The translations under genes were made by a program, and so were the position numbers. The notes beneath the pieces were generated by a model. That model ran no database searches. It was not told the DNA's origin and saw only the letters and a program-made list of their open reading frames with translations. Positions 24,270 to 33,563 of a stretch of DNA of 64,000 bases are shown here, in pieces. This DNA is from Parashewanella sp965200795 (GTDB lineage Bacteria; Pseudomonadota; Gammaproteobacteria; Enterobacterales; Shewanellaceae). How positions within the stretch are numbered: the stretch's first letter is position 1; each line of letters starts with the position of its first letter. Location: NCBI GenBank assembly GCA_965200795.1, contig CBDAVB010000008.1:1-64000 (forward strand), in the 5' to 3' direction.

Positions 24270-26096
24270 GTAACTACTCAATAAGTTGTGGTAGTTCGAG
24301 ACCCTTGCAGCACCAAGTCTCCCAGTAAAGGGATGGTATTTTTAAGAGAAAGCCTGTCATTTAAAAACGCCCAAAATGACACGTTTTGTTTTTGGCAGGT
24401 TTTGCGCAAACTCGAAAAGGTGTCTCGGCATCGGCGTCCTAAATCACTTCTTGTTCCACCACTGACTTTTCGCCTTTTGACATGTTCTCGCAAATCGTTT
24501 TCACTGCCGTTGGTATGTATCGGAATTTCAGGTCGTTCCAGTACTCGAAGTAGCGACGACTTATGTTTGTGCAGTCGCTTTAGCTGTTGATTCAAGGTTT
24601 GATAACTGGTCTTTTGCGTAAAAATATCATCAAACCTTTGAGAGAGTTGTTCTGCTTTCTTGATACAAGGCTGAACTTTATAACGTTTAAGCTCACGGTA
24701 AAAATCCCAAATCTCATCTCTCACTTTTTTGATATCACTACGGTGTTCTGGGCAAAGTGGAATAAGATTGTGGATGAGCCTTTCAGCATGAACCCAGCAC
24801 AGAGCGTGAATGAGTACCTTAAATTGTCCCGCGCCATCACTGACAACCACCAATGATTCGATAGGTTGCACTTCAACGGCTTGAGCAAATAATGCCCCTT
24901 CGGTCGCACATCGAATATGACGTTCGCTGGTAAATCCGAGCTGCTGTAAATGCTCCAGCCATTGTGCTTCATTATTAAAAAATTGACATGGGTGATTAGC
25001 AAGACTTTCCCGTTGTGCCATGGGTAACCTTTGTTGCTTCATATAATTCAGCGCCGCAGTATTAATGCGATACCCGAGTTGATCCGCACACAGCAATGAC
25101 AAGAAATTTACTCTGCTTTTGCTTTTTGAACTTTGAAACCAAGCAAACAGCTCATTACCGATATGAGTGACAAACCCATTTTTGCCTTGATGACGTCCAC
25201 CTGTATCATCGGTCGTAATGTAACCTGTACCGCTTAGCCCTTTAGTCAATAAGTCATCCTTCTCGTGATGAAAGTCATCATATTTTTCTGATAACAAACG
25301 ATTGAGTTGGCCTGCTGAAATATCGACGCCCCACTCTCTGAGTTGTTCGAGCAGTAGCGACTGAGTCACTTGACAATGATGGTGCTGATACAGCACATAA
25401 GTTCTTAATGTTGTACCAAAGTGCGAGCCTTTGAGCTCTGCCGGGAGTTGGCCTGATACTATCTTGCCGTCAGCGAGACGGTAGCGGGCCATCTTGTAAC
25501 AAGTATTGATGTTGTTAATTTCGATGTCTTGAACAACAAAAGTTTTATAGCCGATGAATTGAGCGTTTGATGGAATGTGACCTTCCGGCTCTATGACTTT
25601 TTCATTATGGATGCGCAGGTTCGAGGTTTTACCGCGCTTTCCTTTTCGCTTGCCAGACTTCCCTTTGTTCGAACCGTTTTCATCGTTGTCAGGGTCAGTA
25701 TTATCATCCATACCGCTGGGTTTGAACTTGGGTTTCTTTTTCTGATTCTTAAGCTCTTTGATTTCATCTTCTAAAATTTGAACACGCTCAGACAGCTCTA
25801 CAATAGTTTGCTGTAGTTCTTCAACGACTGGACGACATTCAGGGCAAGCTGAATCAGATAAATCAGGAATTTTTAGCTTCAAAATCAAGTGGTATAATTA
25901 AATTTGATGAGAGTATGAAGCCTTAAAATAAGCAGTCAAGTTGATCGCACGATCGTTACAAAATCTTACAGTTTGATGACTTAAGTACCTAGTCAATTGC
26001 TTTCATCTGAAGAAGTCGCTCTTGACTGGCGTTTCAGAAAGAAAAATATTCGATTTCATTTGACTGGGTACTTACCACAACTTATTGAGTAGTTAC
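24270..26096 (-). mobile_element. IS66-family element (1827 bp)
   Basis: The ends are perfect 24-bp inverted repeats (24270-24293 and 26073-26096), beginning GTAACTACTCAATAAG. They are flanked by 8-bp duplications TTGATATT at 24262-24269 and 26097-26104, typical of IS66. It carries only a tnpC-type gene and no tnpA/tnpB accessory genes. Positions 25889-26072 within it are non-coding. Confidence 0.92.
24278..25888 (-). CDS. IS66-family transposase (TnpC-type)
   Basis: This 536-residue protein starts with a Zn-binding-like CPEC and a coiled coil, followed by a basic linker (KGKSGKRKGKRGKTS). The catalytic core has TTDDTGGRHQGKNG with the first Asp, VVSDGAGQF with the second and PIHTNGSENDLR with the Glu, and also CWVHAERLIHNL. 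The stop lies 8 bp inside the element end. Confidence 0.92.
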   Translation of the reverse strand: MILKLKIPDLSDSACPECRPVVEELQQTIVELSERVQILEDEIKELKNQKKKPKFKPSGMDDNTDPDNDENGSNKGKSGKRKGKRGKTSNLRIHNEKVIEPEGHIPSNAQFIGYKTFVVQDIEINNINTCYKMARYRLADGKIVSGQLPAELKGSHFGTTLRTYVLYQHHHCQVTQSLLLEQLREWGVDISAGQLNRLLSEKYDDFHHEKDDLLTKGLSGTGYITTDDTGGRHQGKNGFVTHIGNELFAWFQSSKSKSRVNFLSLLCADQLGYRINTAALNYMKQQRLPMAQRESLANHPCQFFNNEAQWLEHLQQLGFTSERHIRCATEGALFAQAVEVQPIESLVVVSDGAGQFKVLIHALCWVHAERLIHNLIPLCPEHRSDIKKVRDEIWDFYRELKRYKVQPCIKKAEQLSQRFDDIFTQKTSYQTLNQQLKRLHKHKSSLLRVLERPEIPIHTNGSENDLREHVKRRKVSGGTRSDLGRRCRDTFSSLRKTCQKQNVSFWAFLNDRLSLKNTIPLLGDLVLQGSRTTTTY

Positions 26097-26201
26097 TTGA
26101 TATTAAGATAACTGATTGATTTTATTGGTATTTTAAAATATTGGATTTTTTATTTTTCTTTCGTGTAGTTGTTTAATTTAAAAAATTTGAAATCTAAGGA
26201 A

Positions 26202-26246
26202 TGGTACAACCGAGTGGATTCGAACCACCGACCCCTACCATGTCAA
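26202..26246 (-). other. Prophage attachment site: 3' 45 bp of tRNA-Val(GAC)
   Basis: On the minus strand this reads TTGACATGGTAGGGGTCGG and on through the T-loop GGTTCGAATCC to TACCA. It equals the 3' half of a tRNA with GAC anticodon (tRNA-Val), including the CCA end. The 5' half is absent, so this is not a functional tRNA gene. Lying next to the integrase, it is one arm (attL or attR) of the prophage. The complete tRNA should be at the far end, beyond 64000. Confidence 0.85.
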
Positions 26247-26410
26247 CGACTCGGGCAAGTGATAGTTATCCATTTGAATCTATTATAAAAACACCAGAAT
26301 TTTATCAAGTCCGATATTGCGAAAAATGCGAAATTGCACACTATATAAATCAATAACTTAAGGTGGGGTTTCGCGCACGATTTTGGAGCGTTCTATTTGC
26401 TGCAGATATA

Positions 26411-26443
26411 AAAAAAGGTACCACCTTTTGAGTGATACCTTTT
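26411..26443 (-). terminator. Rho-independent terminator after the integrase
   Basis: On the minus strand an 11-bp stem (AAAGGTATCAC / GTGGTACCTTT, one G-U pair) with loop TCAAAAG is followed by a T run. It lies just past the integrase stop at 26461. The rest of 26247-26410 shows no gene. Confidence 0.8.
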
Positions 26444-26460
26444 GCCAGTTTTATCCAGGA

Positions 26461-27648
26461 CTAACCAATCTTGATTTCACCATAGGGTACTTCAACCCAT
26501 TCAATGTGATTTTGCATGTAAATCTTTGTGCTTTTGGCGTCTGTATGTGCCATACGAGATTGTGGATCAATACCTTGCTCACCAAATAAATGAGCTGCAA
26601 GAGCTCTGATTTCATGAAAAGTGGGGCGTTGTGGTTTGGGTAGATGATTACAGCACCCGACTTCATCACGAATCTTTGAAAAACTCCGGCTGATATAATC
26701 TGGTGTTAACTGAGTTAAGTGAGTGACTTCTTTGCTCAGTTCGTTTGAACATTTCTTTGGTAAACGATGAACAACAAAGTTACTCACCAAATTATCGCGG
26801 CTGCGGTCGATGATTCCTTTTAATGTTTCACCAATCGGGATGGCCACGTTTGCCGCTTCTTTCTTTTCGACTTTTTGCCGATGAATATACAAAGTGCCGT
26901 ACACTTTACCGAAAGGTGTAATCTCTGGTGTTTTAAACCAGTAACAACCACATGTTTTACTTGTAGTTGTTTTGATATTGTATCGAATACGGGAAATTTC
27001 CAATCTTGCATGAGTCGTTTGAAGCGATAAATCCATGGCCGTTTGCAGCCATAGTGGGGCAGCCTCATGAATTTGTTGGTACCATTCGACTTTTAAACGT
27101 TGTCTTTGCTTCTTATCAAGGCGTTTTCTTTTCTTTAGGGATGCTGGGTTGGAAGACATTAAGCCTTCATCAACCGCATAAGAGAATATTTTTTTTAACC
27201 AGGATACTTTTTTGTTGTGTACTTCTGGTGTGGTGTCTGGATGAAACTGATTCAAATAATCATTAACATGCTGCAGAGTAATAACAGAGCTAGGAACCTG
27301 AGCAAAAAACGCTTTACACCGTTCAGCATCATTACGCATTACCTTAGCAACAGTTTCTGATGGCTGCTCTTCATGAAGAATGCGTTTAAGTAAATCATCA
27401 ACATGATCACCAAAGCATTTTTCATCAGAGACATAACCAGAATCAAGAAGGCTCTCCACGGCCAGCCCGACCTTTGGTCGAGCAACTCGGTTATATTCTT
27501 TGGCAATGGCAATAGCAACTTCTCGGTCCACGCCCAAACTCTTATATTTACCATCAATTAATTTGATGCGATAAGAGCCTCGCCGAGCATCATAATAAAC
27601 ATGCTCAGGTAAATGTAATGTTTGTTTACTTCTCGGTTTTGCCGCCAT
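26461..27648 (-). CDS. int: Prophage tyrosine integrase
   Basis: This 395-residue protein has an N-terminal arm-binding region and SAM-like core. Catalytic residues are the Arg in HARLEISRIRY, HEIRALAAHLF (HxxR), the His in RMAHTD and the Tyr in KIYMQNH. The gene points at the tRNA-Val fragment 215 bp away, as expected for site-specific insertion there. It starts in TAATG overlap with the Xis-like gene, so it is read from the early operon. Integration and excision are its role. Confidence 0.93.
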   Translation of the reverse strand: MAAKPRSKQTLHLPEHVYYDARRGSYRIKLIDGKYKSLGVDREVAIAIAKEYNRVARPKVGLAVESLLDSGYVSDEKCFGDHVDDLLKRILHEEQPSETVAKVMRNDAERCKAFFAQVPSSVITLQHVNDYLNQFHPDTTPEVHNKKVSWLKKIFSYAVDEGLMSSNPASLKKRKRLDKKQRQRLKVEWYQQIHEAAPLWLQTAMDLSLQTTHARLEISRIRYNIKTTTSKTCGCYWFKTPEITPFGKVYGTLYIHRQKVEKKEAANVAIPIGETLKGIIDRSRDNLVSNFVVHRLPKKCSNELSKEVTHLTQLTPDYISRSFSKIRDEVGCCNHLPKPQRPTFHEIRALAAHLFGEQGIDPQSRMAHTDAKSTKIYMQNHIEWVEVPYGEIKIG

Positions 27649-27857
27649 TACGCCCTCAATAACTCTTTAACAGCGGCAGATACTTCTGATTTAAGTCCAG
27701 CACGTTCAGTATCAAAAACATAGACAGCACCATCAATAATACGGCCTTGGATTACTCCACGCTCAACCCACTTTTTAACTGTTGCACGATTAGGTACAGA
27801 ATCAGAAGAAAACTCACGCTTAGCCCATTGCATTGCTCGCATTAATTTACCGCTCAT
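27648..27857 (-). CDS. xis: Excisionase-like protein
   Basis: This 69-residue protein has a MerR/Xis-type DNA-binding fold suggested by NRATVKKWVERGVIQGRIID followed by GAVYVF. It sits directly upstream of int with stop-start overlap (TAATG), and its own ATG overlaps the primase stop by 4 nt. It is likely the recombination directionality factor. No other Cox candidate is closer to int. Confidence 0.65.
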   Translation of the reverse strand: MSGKLMRAMQWAKREFSSDSVPNRATVKKWVERGVIQGRIIDGAVYVFDTERAGLKSEVSAAVKELLRA

Positions 27858-30577
27858 GATTTATCTCCTGTTTCAAATACCCAGCAGCGTACTGTTTTAG
27901 CCTTATTTGCGCGCGGATTCTCCATATTAATCCGTTCATTTACTTTACTGTTCACTGGTGTAATACCAACAAACTTACGACTTCTACAAGATTTTAACAA
28001 GCGTTTAAGGTCGCTCAGTGGTGGTAATTGCTGCTTACGTTCTGCAGCTATCTCTGCAAGGTGGTTAAGGTTGATGGCAATTTTGTTAGGGTCACGATGA
28101 TGGTTAACAATCGACAAGCCTTCATCATCTTCACCTTCAATAAAGTCGTAAATATCCCAAAAGTCCTGAACAATTGGGTGGTCTGCACTGATAGCCTTTT
28201 GACGAGAAACTGCCATTTCAGCCAGCATTTTATATGTAGCTTCAATTTGTTCCTGGTTAATGTCAGTCACCAAAGCAACCGCATCAATCAAAGCGCAAAG
28301 CTGAGCATGGTTTTTTACAATACGTACATTTTTAATATCAGGCTGTTGAGTCAACCACTGCTCATGATATTTTACCCGTTCATCAAAACACTGCATGATT
28401 TGCTTTTCGTGCATGGCCGCTTTTAATAAAAAGCCTGACACGTCTTCAACGTCAACACGCTCTAACCATTCAGCCGCTTCTTTCGTTTTAGCGGTTTGGC
28501 CTTTGCGGTCCGTCATAATATGAATGATACGTTGTAAAACGGCTTCGGATGCTTGTACTACGGCATTTTGAGCAATGACAATTGAACCTCGAAACGGTGG
28601 TTCATAGGTTTCATTGCCTTGGCTACGAATACCACGAGCACGAACACTACGGCCGTTATAAGCTGTTTTCAGTTCATCCCAATCAAAACCTTTTTGTTTT
28701 GCGTCTTTGGCATCACCACGATCACCCTCAATTAAAACTACAGGTAAATTTGATACTTGAGCAAAGTTACGTGCTCGAGCAGCAAGGGTAGATTTACTCG
28801 GGTCAAAACCTTCATAGTCATTTCTGCCAGCCAGTTTCCACAAAAATTCAAGTAGGGTAGATTTACCTGTTCCTGGTTCACCCACAATTTCTAGAAACGG
28901 GTAAGTTTTATGGCCTTTGCGAATTTGCTCAGCAAAAAAGCTACCTAGCCAAAAAGCTAAGGCAACAAAACCTTTAGGACCGAATGCTTGCCATAACATG
29001 CGAGTCCATTGTTCATCGATTTTGTTTACATCGTGGTTTAAATTCAGGTCGATAGACTGCAGCGTTTTGATACTTAACTTATTAATATCAAAAAAGTCTT
29101 CATCATTTAATTTATATAACCGACCATCTTTAATAGCCACATCATTGTAAACATAACACTCATGTTCTTTACTGTAGCCGACAAAATCTGTGGTCTGCAC
29201 ACGCTTAATATTGAACAGTTGTTGATTGATTAACTTATCCAATTGTGGTGTTTGACCTTGAAACACCGCACCAGGAGCAATACCCAATAAACGTTTTTTA
29301 AATTCGGCGCTTGAACTTAGCTGGCTACTACTAAAAGTATTCTTAACGCTTGGGCTGTCATGTGGAAAATCCACACGGAAGTAATACCAGCTTTCATCGG
29401 TTAATTTGTTTTCCTGATAATACAAAGCTTTTGGATAGCACTTTGAAAGCTCCTGAATACTGCCGGACTCTTGAAGTGCACGTTCTCTAATTTCTTCTTC
29501 TGAAAGCTCTTCATTCTCGCGTTCTGCAGAATCAACCACTTGAGAATAAGCTTTGTTGTAACGGTCCAAATCAACTTTGAACCAGAATAAACAGTTGTTA
29601 AATGCAAAAGGAAACTCTTTAGTTCCTTTTTTGTTATACATCAACATGGCTTTTTGGATAGCACTTTTAGCGATTAACAGCTGACCTAAGTAACGGCATT
29701 CGTCCAGCTGCTTTTCATTAAGGCGGTCACGCTGTAATAATTCATTCCAGTCAAGTTTAAGCTTGCCTTTTGGCGGTTGTGCTGCGGTAGCATTCCAACC
29801 AAGTTCTGCCGCACGTTTAACAAACCTTTTAGTAAATGATTCACCAGCTTTGCCATCATCTAGAGCAAAAACTAAGGTTGGCTTTTTGCGGCCTTCTAAT
29901 GCTCTTGCTAAATCTTCTAGTGCCTTATCAGGAAAGTTATTACAACTCATTAGGCTTACGGCTTGCAGCTTAGCGTGCTGCAATGCAATAGCATCAAAGA
30001 TGCCTTCTGTTAGCCAGAGTTCTTTAGCTGCAACCAATTTATCAAGGTCAAAATCTGGCGCTTGCCACCAAAACCCCTGATAACTGCCAGAAAAATTAGC
30101 TTTCATTTTGCCGAATCGTTGCGGCTTATCGATAAAGCGTTCCCAAGTGGCATTGTTGGGTAAATCAAAGCGAACGGTAGCGGTACCAATATTACGTTTA
30201 CCGCAGTAATAAGACTCTTGTTTATACCAGCCTTTAATTTTTTCTAATGAAAAACCACGTCCATGCTCCATATAAGCATCAGCTGCAGCATTAGGGTTTT
30301 CGATAACCTTATTTTCTTTTTGAGTTTTTTGCGGAAAGCGATCACTCCATGATTCAAATAAATCAGAGTAAATATCTTTAATGTGGATTTCATCACCACA
30401 TTTATTTAAGCGGCCACAACGCAGAATCCAAGGGCTTTCATTGTTAGCGTAAAGTTCCTTTTTGCCGCAGCTAGGGCATACGCCCTGCTGCAGAAAGCCA
30501 TTGTTCCCTTGCTTAAAGCTGTAATCGTTAAACAAACGTGGGATTACTTCTCTATGAAGCTCGGGGTACATTGACAT
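27854..30577 (-). CDS. Toprim primase-helicase replication protein
   Basis: In this 907-residue protein an N-terminal zinc finger (CPSCGKKEL ... CGRLNKCGD) is followed by a Toprim domain (ELWLTEGIFDAIALQ near residue 190 and VFALDDGKAG near 240). The C-terminal half is a hexameric helicase with Walker A VGEPGTGKSTLLEF and the acidic VLIEGDRGD. It resembles primase-helicases of P4-type satellites and DUF927-like proteins rather than the P2 gpA nickase. It should initiate or prime prophage DNA replication. It starts 3 bp after the preceding small gene. Confidence 0.85.
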   Translation of the reverse strand: MSMYPELHREVIPRLFNDYSFKQGNNGFLQQGVCPSCGKKELYANNESPWILRCGRLNKCGDEIHIKDIYSDLFESWSDRFPQKTQKENKVIENPNAAADAYMEHGRGFSLEKIKGWYKQESYYCGKRNIGTATVRFDLPNNATWERFIDKPQRFGKMKANFSGSYQGFWWQAPDFDLDKLVAAKELWLTEGIFDAIALQHAKLQAVSLMSCNNFPDKALEDLARALEGRKKPTLVFALDDGKAGESFTKRFVKRAAELGWNATAAQPPKGKLKLDWNELLQRDRLNEKQLDECRYLGQLLIAKSAIQKAMLMYNKKGTKEFPFAFNNCLFWFKVDLDRYNKAYSQVVDSAERENEELSEEEIRERALQESGSIQELSKCYPKALYYQENKLTDESWYYFRVDFPHDSPSVKNTFSSSQLSSSAEFKKRLLGIAPGAVFQGQTPQLDKLINQQLFNIKRVQTTDFVGYSKEHECYVYNDVAIKDGRLYKLNDEDFFDINKLSIKTLQSIDLNLNHDVNKIDEQWTRMLWQAFGPKGFVALAFWLGSFFAEQIRKGHKTYPFLEIVGEPGTGKSTLLEFLWKLAGRNDYEGFDPSKSTLAARARNFAQVSNLPVVLIEGDRGDAKDAKQKGFDWDELKTAYNGRSVRARGIRSQGNETYEPPFRGSIVIAQNAVVQASEAVLQRIIHIMTDRKGQTAKTKEAAEWLERVDVEDVSGFLLKAAMHEKQIMQCFDERVKYHEQWLTQQPDIKNVRIVKNHAQLCALIDAVALVTDINQEQIEATYKMLAEMAVSRQKAISADHPIVQDFWDIYDFIEGEDDEGLSIVNHHRDPNKIAINLNHLAEIAAERKQQLPPLSDLKRLLKSCRSRKFVGITPVNSKVNERINMENPRANKAKTVRCWVFETGDKS

Positions 30578-30580
30578 GAT

Positions 30581-30820
30581 TTACCCCTCTAACTGATCGT
30601 TAACTTTTAAAAGTGTGTCATCAATAATTTCAATGCAATCATCAAAATCACTTTGAATGAGGTTAACCAACTTTCCTAAATCACACGCATTAACTTTCGC
30701 TTGAGCAGAGCTTAATTCTAAAATATCACCCAATGCACCAAGCGCTGAGTTGATTACTGACATTTCAGTAAGCTTCATATCGATAACTTGCTTTGGTGTT
30801 AGATTTTTAGCATTACCCAT
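30581..30820 (-). CDS. Small early-operon protein, unknown (79 aa)
   Basis: It is helical and acidic, beginning MGNAKNLTPKQVIDMKLTEM and ending NDQLEG. It overlaps the upstream gene by 8 nt and ends 3 bp before the primase-helicase. No domain is recognised. The tight packing supports expression. Confidence 0.6.
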   Translation of the reverse strand: MGNAKNLTPKQVIDMKLTEMSVINSALGALGDILELSSAQAKVNACDLGKLVNLIQSDFDDCIEIIDDTLLKVNDQLEG

Positions 30821-31358
30821 TTTGATTACCTCCCTTTAATAACAAACGTGCTGTAGCTACTGTGGCATCCCAAGCCAGAGAGCCAATCGGGTTATCAAAA
30901 GATTTTGGGTAATCCTTATGTTGTTCACATTGAGACATAATCGCTAAGCAATCAGCTAGGGCAGAACACAAACGGCCATGTTGATCTTTAAGTTCGTTAA
31001 CCTGATTAATTGCGGTTACGTTACCAATTAAAATATGGCCAGCATTATGTAAATTGATTTCATGCAACCCGTTGTTAACGGCAAAACTGTGTAACTTCTC
31101 TTTAATTGAAGGTAGCGTTGTTGGTAGTGCGCCTAAGTCATCTGGTGTAGCTAAACGTACATCACTACAAATTAACGGTGCTTTTAAATGGCTATTTTCA
31201 AGTGCAATTTCTGCAGCACGGTCTGAGTTACTTGAGCCACAAATCAATTCTTGCTTTTCATCGTTATCTAACGACTTAACTACACAAACAAATTTCTTAA
31301 TTGGTTTATCAGCCCAATACAGTGCTGCATCAAATTGAGGTTGAGTTACTTGGTTCAT
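30813..31358 (-). CDS. Hypothetical early-operon protein (181 aa)
   Basis: It has the mixed composition of a soluble protein and no recognised motif. Overlaps of 4 nt upstream and 8 nt downstream place it firmly in the early operon. Proteins of this kind between a DnaQ-like exonuclease and a primase are common in P2-like phages of marine gammaproteobacteria, but I cannot assign a role. Confidence 0.6.
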   Translation of the reverse strand: MNQVTQPQFDAALYWADKPIKKFVCVVKSLDNDEKQELICGSSNSDRAAEIALENSHLKAPLICSDVRLATPDDLGALPTTLPSIKEKLHSFAVNNGLHEINLHNAGHILIGNVTAINQVNELKDQHGRLCSALADCLAIMSQCEQHKDYPKSFDNPIGSLAWDATVATARLLLKGGNQNG

Positions 31359-31630
31359 GCCTCTGCCTCCATGTTTTCACCGATGGAGTTGCCGAGCTTA
31401 AACATATCCTTAGTTGCAATTTGGGCAAACTTTAAGTCAATCTCATCAAAGAACTCTTGTACTTGTTCGTCTGGTGCATCTTCATCAAAGGTTAACTTGG
31501 TGCTGCTTACCCCTAGATTTTTCGGCTGACCGTAAAGCTTAATTACATACTGGTCATCATCATTGGTGTCTAGCATCACGAGAATCTGTCCGTTCTCAGG
31601 GCATTCAAATAATTTTGCAAACTTACTCAT
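31355..31630 (-). CDS. Acidic hypothetical early-operon protein (91 aa)
   Basis: It contains LVMLDTNDDDQYVIKLYG and a strongly acidic second half. It overlaps both neighbours by 4 nt. Acidic small early proteins are sometimes inhibitors of host factors, but nothing here shows that. Confidence 0.6.
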   Translation of the reverse strand: MSKFAKLFECPENGQILVMLDTNDDDQYVIKLYGQPKNLGVSSTKLTFDEDAPDEQVQEFFDEIDLKFAQIATKDMFKLGNSIGENMEAEA

Positions 31631-32516
31631 GCTGTCACCCCCGTTTTTAAAACACGCTTAGCAAAAGAACCTTGGTTTTCGCTTGCAACGTATTTAAGGC
31701 GTGGGAACATACGACGAACAGCATTACCCGAAAACGTATCAAGCTTAATGTCAGTAGTTAAACCACCCATTTCACCAATAACATATAAGTGATAGCCGTT
31801 TCTATCTTCTAATAAGCGAGCTAGCTGAACATCGAAAGTGGTCTGTTGCGTACCATTTGAGACAGTTAAACGGTCGGGTAAACCTACAGTGCGGAATATG
31901 AAGTATTCTCCACCTCGAAACCCTGTTTTGATACTGTCAACGCTATCAGCCATTTCTCTTACAAGGTGCAATGTCATCATGCAATCACCATAAGCACGGT
32001 GAGCAGTTAAACCTGTAGTGTTCATATTGGTAACAATGGCAGCGTCAACTAATTTGTGGCGGCGATAACCACCTCTTTTTTCATCGAGTTCACCAAACCA
32101 TTGTGAAAATGCTTGCATCACACAACCAAACTTAACTGATTCAAGATACAACTTCTTGCTACCAATTTTGGTGGCTTCTAAGCTTTGCTTCATCAATCTG
32201 ATGTCGTATTCAGCGTTATAGGCCAGCAGGGTTTTGCCTTTTATGATGCGGTTAATGTCATTAACAATCACATCAAAATCAGGGGCGTTCGCTACCATCG
32301 CATCAGTAATGCCATGAATAGCCGTTGCTTCTGCAGGGATAGGTTTGGTTGGTTTTACAAAGGTGTTAAGCAGAATGTTAGCTTGGCTATCAATAATAGT
32401 GATTTCGCAATTTCAGCGTCATCACCTAAGCCTGTGGTTTCTGTATCGAAAATTAAGCATTCAGCCGCTAACCATTCTTGAGCTTGTTCAAATGCGAGTA
32501 GGTTGGTGTTATTCAT
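31627..32516 (-). pseudogene. DnaQ-like 3'-5' exonuclease, frameshifted near residue 35
   Basis: From the ATG at 32516 the frame gives CLIFDTETTGLGDDAEIA (ExoI motif DxE). It then shifts at about 32405; the other frame continues ITIIDSQANILLNTFVKP, HGITDAMVANAPDFD, LAYNAEYDIRLM (ExoII) and HRAYGDCMMTLHL (ExoIII). Restoring one G (GCGGAAATC instead of GCGAAATC) gives 296 residues, and 890 bp plus 1 is exactly divisible by 3. The start overlaps the Icd-like stop as TAATG. As written, the catalytic N-terminus is separated from the rest. Confidence 0.85.
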
Positions 32517-32680
32517 TATGCACCTGCCTTAGCCGATTCACGGCTAACAAATACTAAAGGCAAGCCGTTTAACTGAGCACGGGCTTGTGTTTCAGTATCA
32601 GCGACAGCAGTAACAGTACGAATACGCTCAAGTTGAGCGATTTTTTGATCGCAAAAGGCGATAAGGAAGGTATATAACAT
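32516..32680 (-). CDS. Icd-like (host cell division inhibitor) small protein
   Basis: The 54-residue frame from the ATG at 32680 (AGGAA about 9 nt upstream) contains AVADTETQARAQLNGLPLVF followed by VSRESA, the pattern seen in Icd-like proteins of P1/P4-type elements. The frame is open upstream to 32992 and includes CLSFGRHCFAATRS, reminiscent of Ash proteins. A longer in-frame product (158 residues) is therefore possible, as in other phages where icd and ash overlap. It ends in TAATG overlap with the exonuclease gene. Confidence 0.6.
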   Translation of the reverse strand: MLYTFLIAFCDQKIAQLERIRTVTAVADTETQARAQLNGLPLVFVSRESAKAGA

Positions 32681-33060
32681 GTTCGGTATTTCCTTAAATA
32701 AATTAATATTTAAGGTGGATCGGGTAGCCGCAAAGCAGTGTCTACCGAACGAAAGACACTTTGGGGGCGTTTTCTTTGGCTCCCGACCCATGCCCCCATA
32801 TACAGCGTTTGGTGCTTGTATCAGCGCAGAACGCTGATATGGAGGAATAAGATCTGTCAAATTTTCGTTCGGTTTACTCACTGCCAGTGGGTGCTTAATC
32901 CACCTGCTTTTTTGTTCCTTGCTTAAGGGAACGCTAGAAAGTATGGCATTGCGTACAGTGTTACGCAAGCTATTTATTATGTCTTTAGTCATATTTTTAA
33001 ACTCTTATAATTTTATTGATAGAGCTTTACGCTGTAATTCAGGTCGTTGTTTTACAAAAA

Positions 33061-33318
33061 TCAGCCGGCGTCTTTTGCCCGCTGCTCTGCGCACCATTGC
33101 GCCCGTTTGGTCATAGGTAAGTTAATGCCTGGCTTAGCCACCATTGGCGGCGTGATGGTTCTGACAATTTCTTCCATACTGACAAACACATGCCCGCATT
33201 CGTCATTGTCACAACGCCAAACTTTTTCCCGGGTAAGGGCGCTCTTAATATCAGTTCTACGTTGTTTAGCTCGTTGTCCGCAGTGCGGGCAATCCATACC
33301 TAGACCGTTCTTTTTCAT
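33061..33318 (-). CDS. ogr: Ogr/Delta-type zinc-finger late-gene activator
   Basis: In this 85-residue protein CPHCGQ at the N-terminus and CDNDECGHVFVSMEEIVRTI match the Cys4 finger and the following T/S-x-E segment of P2 Ogr and P4 Delta. Those proteins bind upstream of late promoters and recruit RNA polymerase alpha. GGAGG lies 5 nt before the ATG at 33318, which overlaps the upstream stop (ATGA). In P2 ogr follows gpD; here it is in the early operon, so its timing may differ. Confidence 0.85.
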   Translation of the reverse strand: MKKNGLGMDCPHCGQRAKQRRTDIKSALTREKVWRCDNDECGHVFVSMEEIVRTITPPMVAKPGINLPMTKRAQWCAEQRAKDAG

Positions 33319-33524
33319 GCTGCCTCCTGCACCTTCGGTTTCAGTTCATCAGGTAGTGCATCAATAATTTGCTGTGCGTTGTCATGCCAGAGCTGACGTT
33401 CTGGGTTTGTCATGAACTTTAAAATGAGGTTGTAATTGAGATTGTTGGTTTTACAGAAGGCCATTAAACGACCTCGTGTTTTGTGCATTTCAATTAATGC
33501 CGTGCGGATTTGTTGAGTAGTCAT
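33315..33524 (-). CDS. Small HTH-like early protein (Cro/Cox candidate)
   Basis: The frame from the ATG at 33524 gives 69 residues with ALIEMHKTRGRLMAF and NNLNYNLILKFMTN, a plausible helix-turn-helix. An upstream start at 33563 would add 13 residues but would overlap the operator-like repeat region. As the first gene of the leftward early operon, facing the repressor, it occupies the position of cox/cro in P2-like phages. Confidence 0.55.
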   Translation of the reverse strand: MTTQQIRTALIEMHKTRGRLMAFCKTNNLNYNLILKFMTNPERQLWHDNAQQIIDALPDELKPKVQEAA

Positions 33525-33563
33525 GGCGCATCTTGTTTGGTTTATTGCTATGACTAAAAGCAT

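Noticed and set aside
26202..26277. Complete tRNA gene
   Set aside because: Only the 3' half is present; the sequence upstream of the anticodon loop cannot form the D-arm or acceptor stem.
28028..28426. 132-codon plus-strand ORF inside the primase-helicase gene
   Set aside because: It is antisense to a well-supported gene with a low-complexity hydrophobic composition; a shadow frame.
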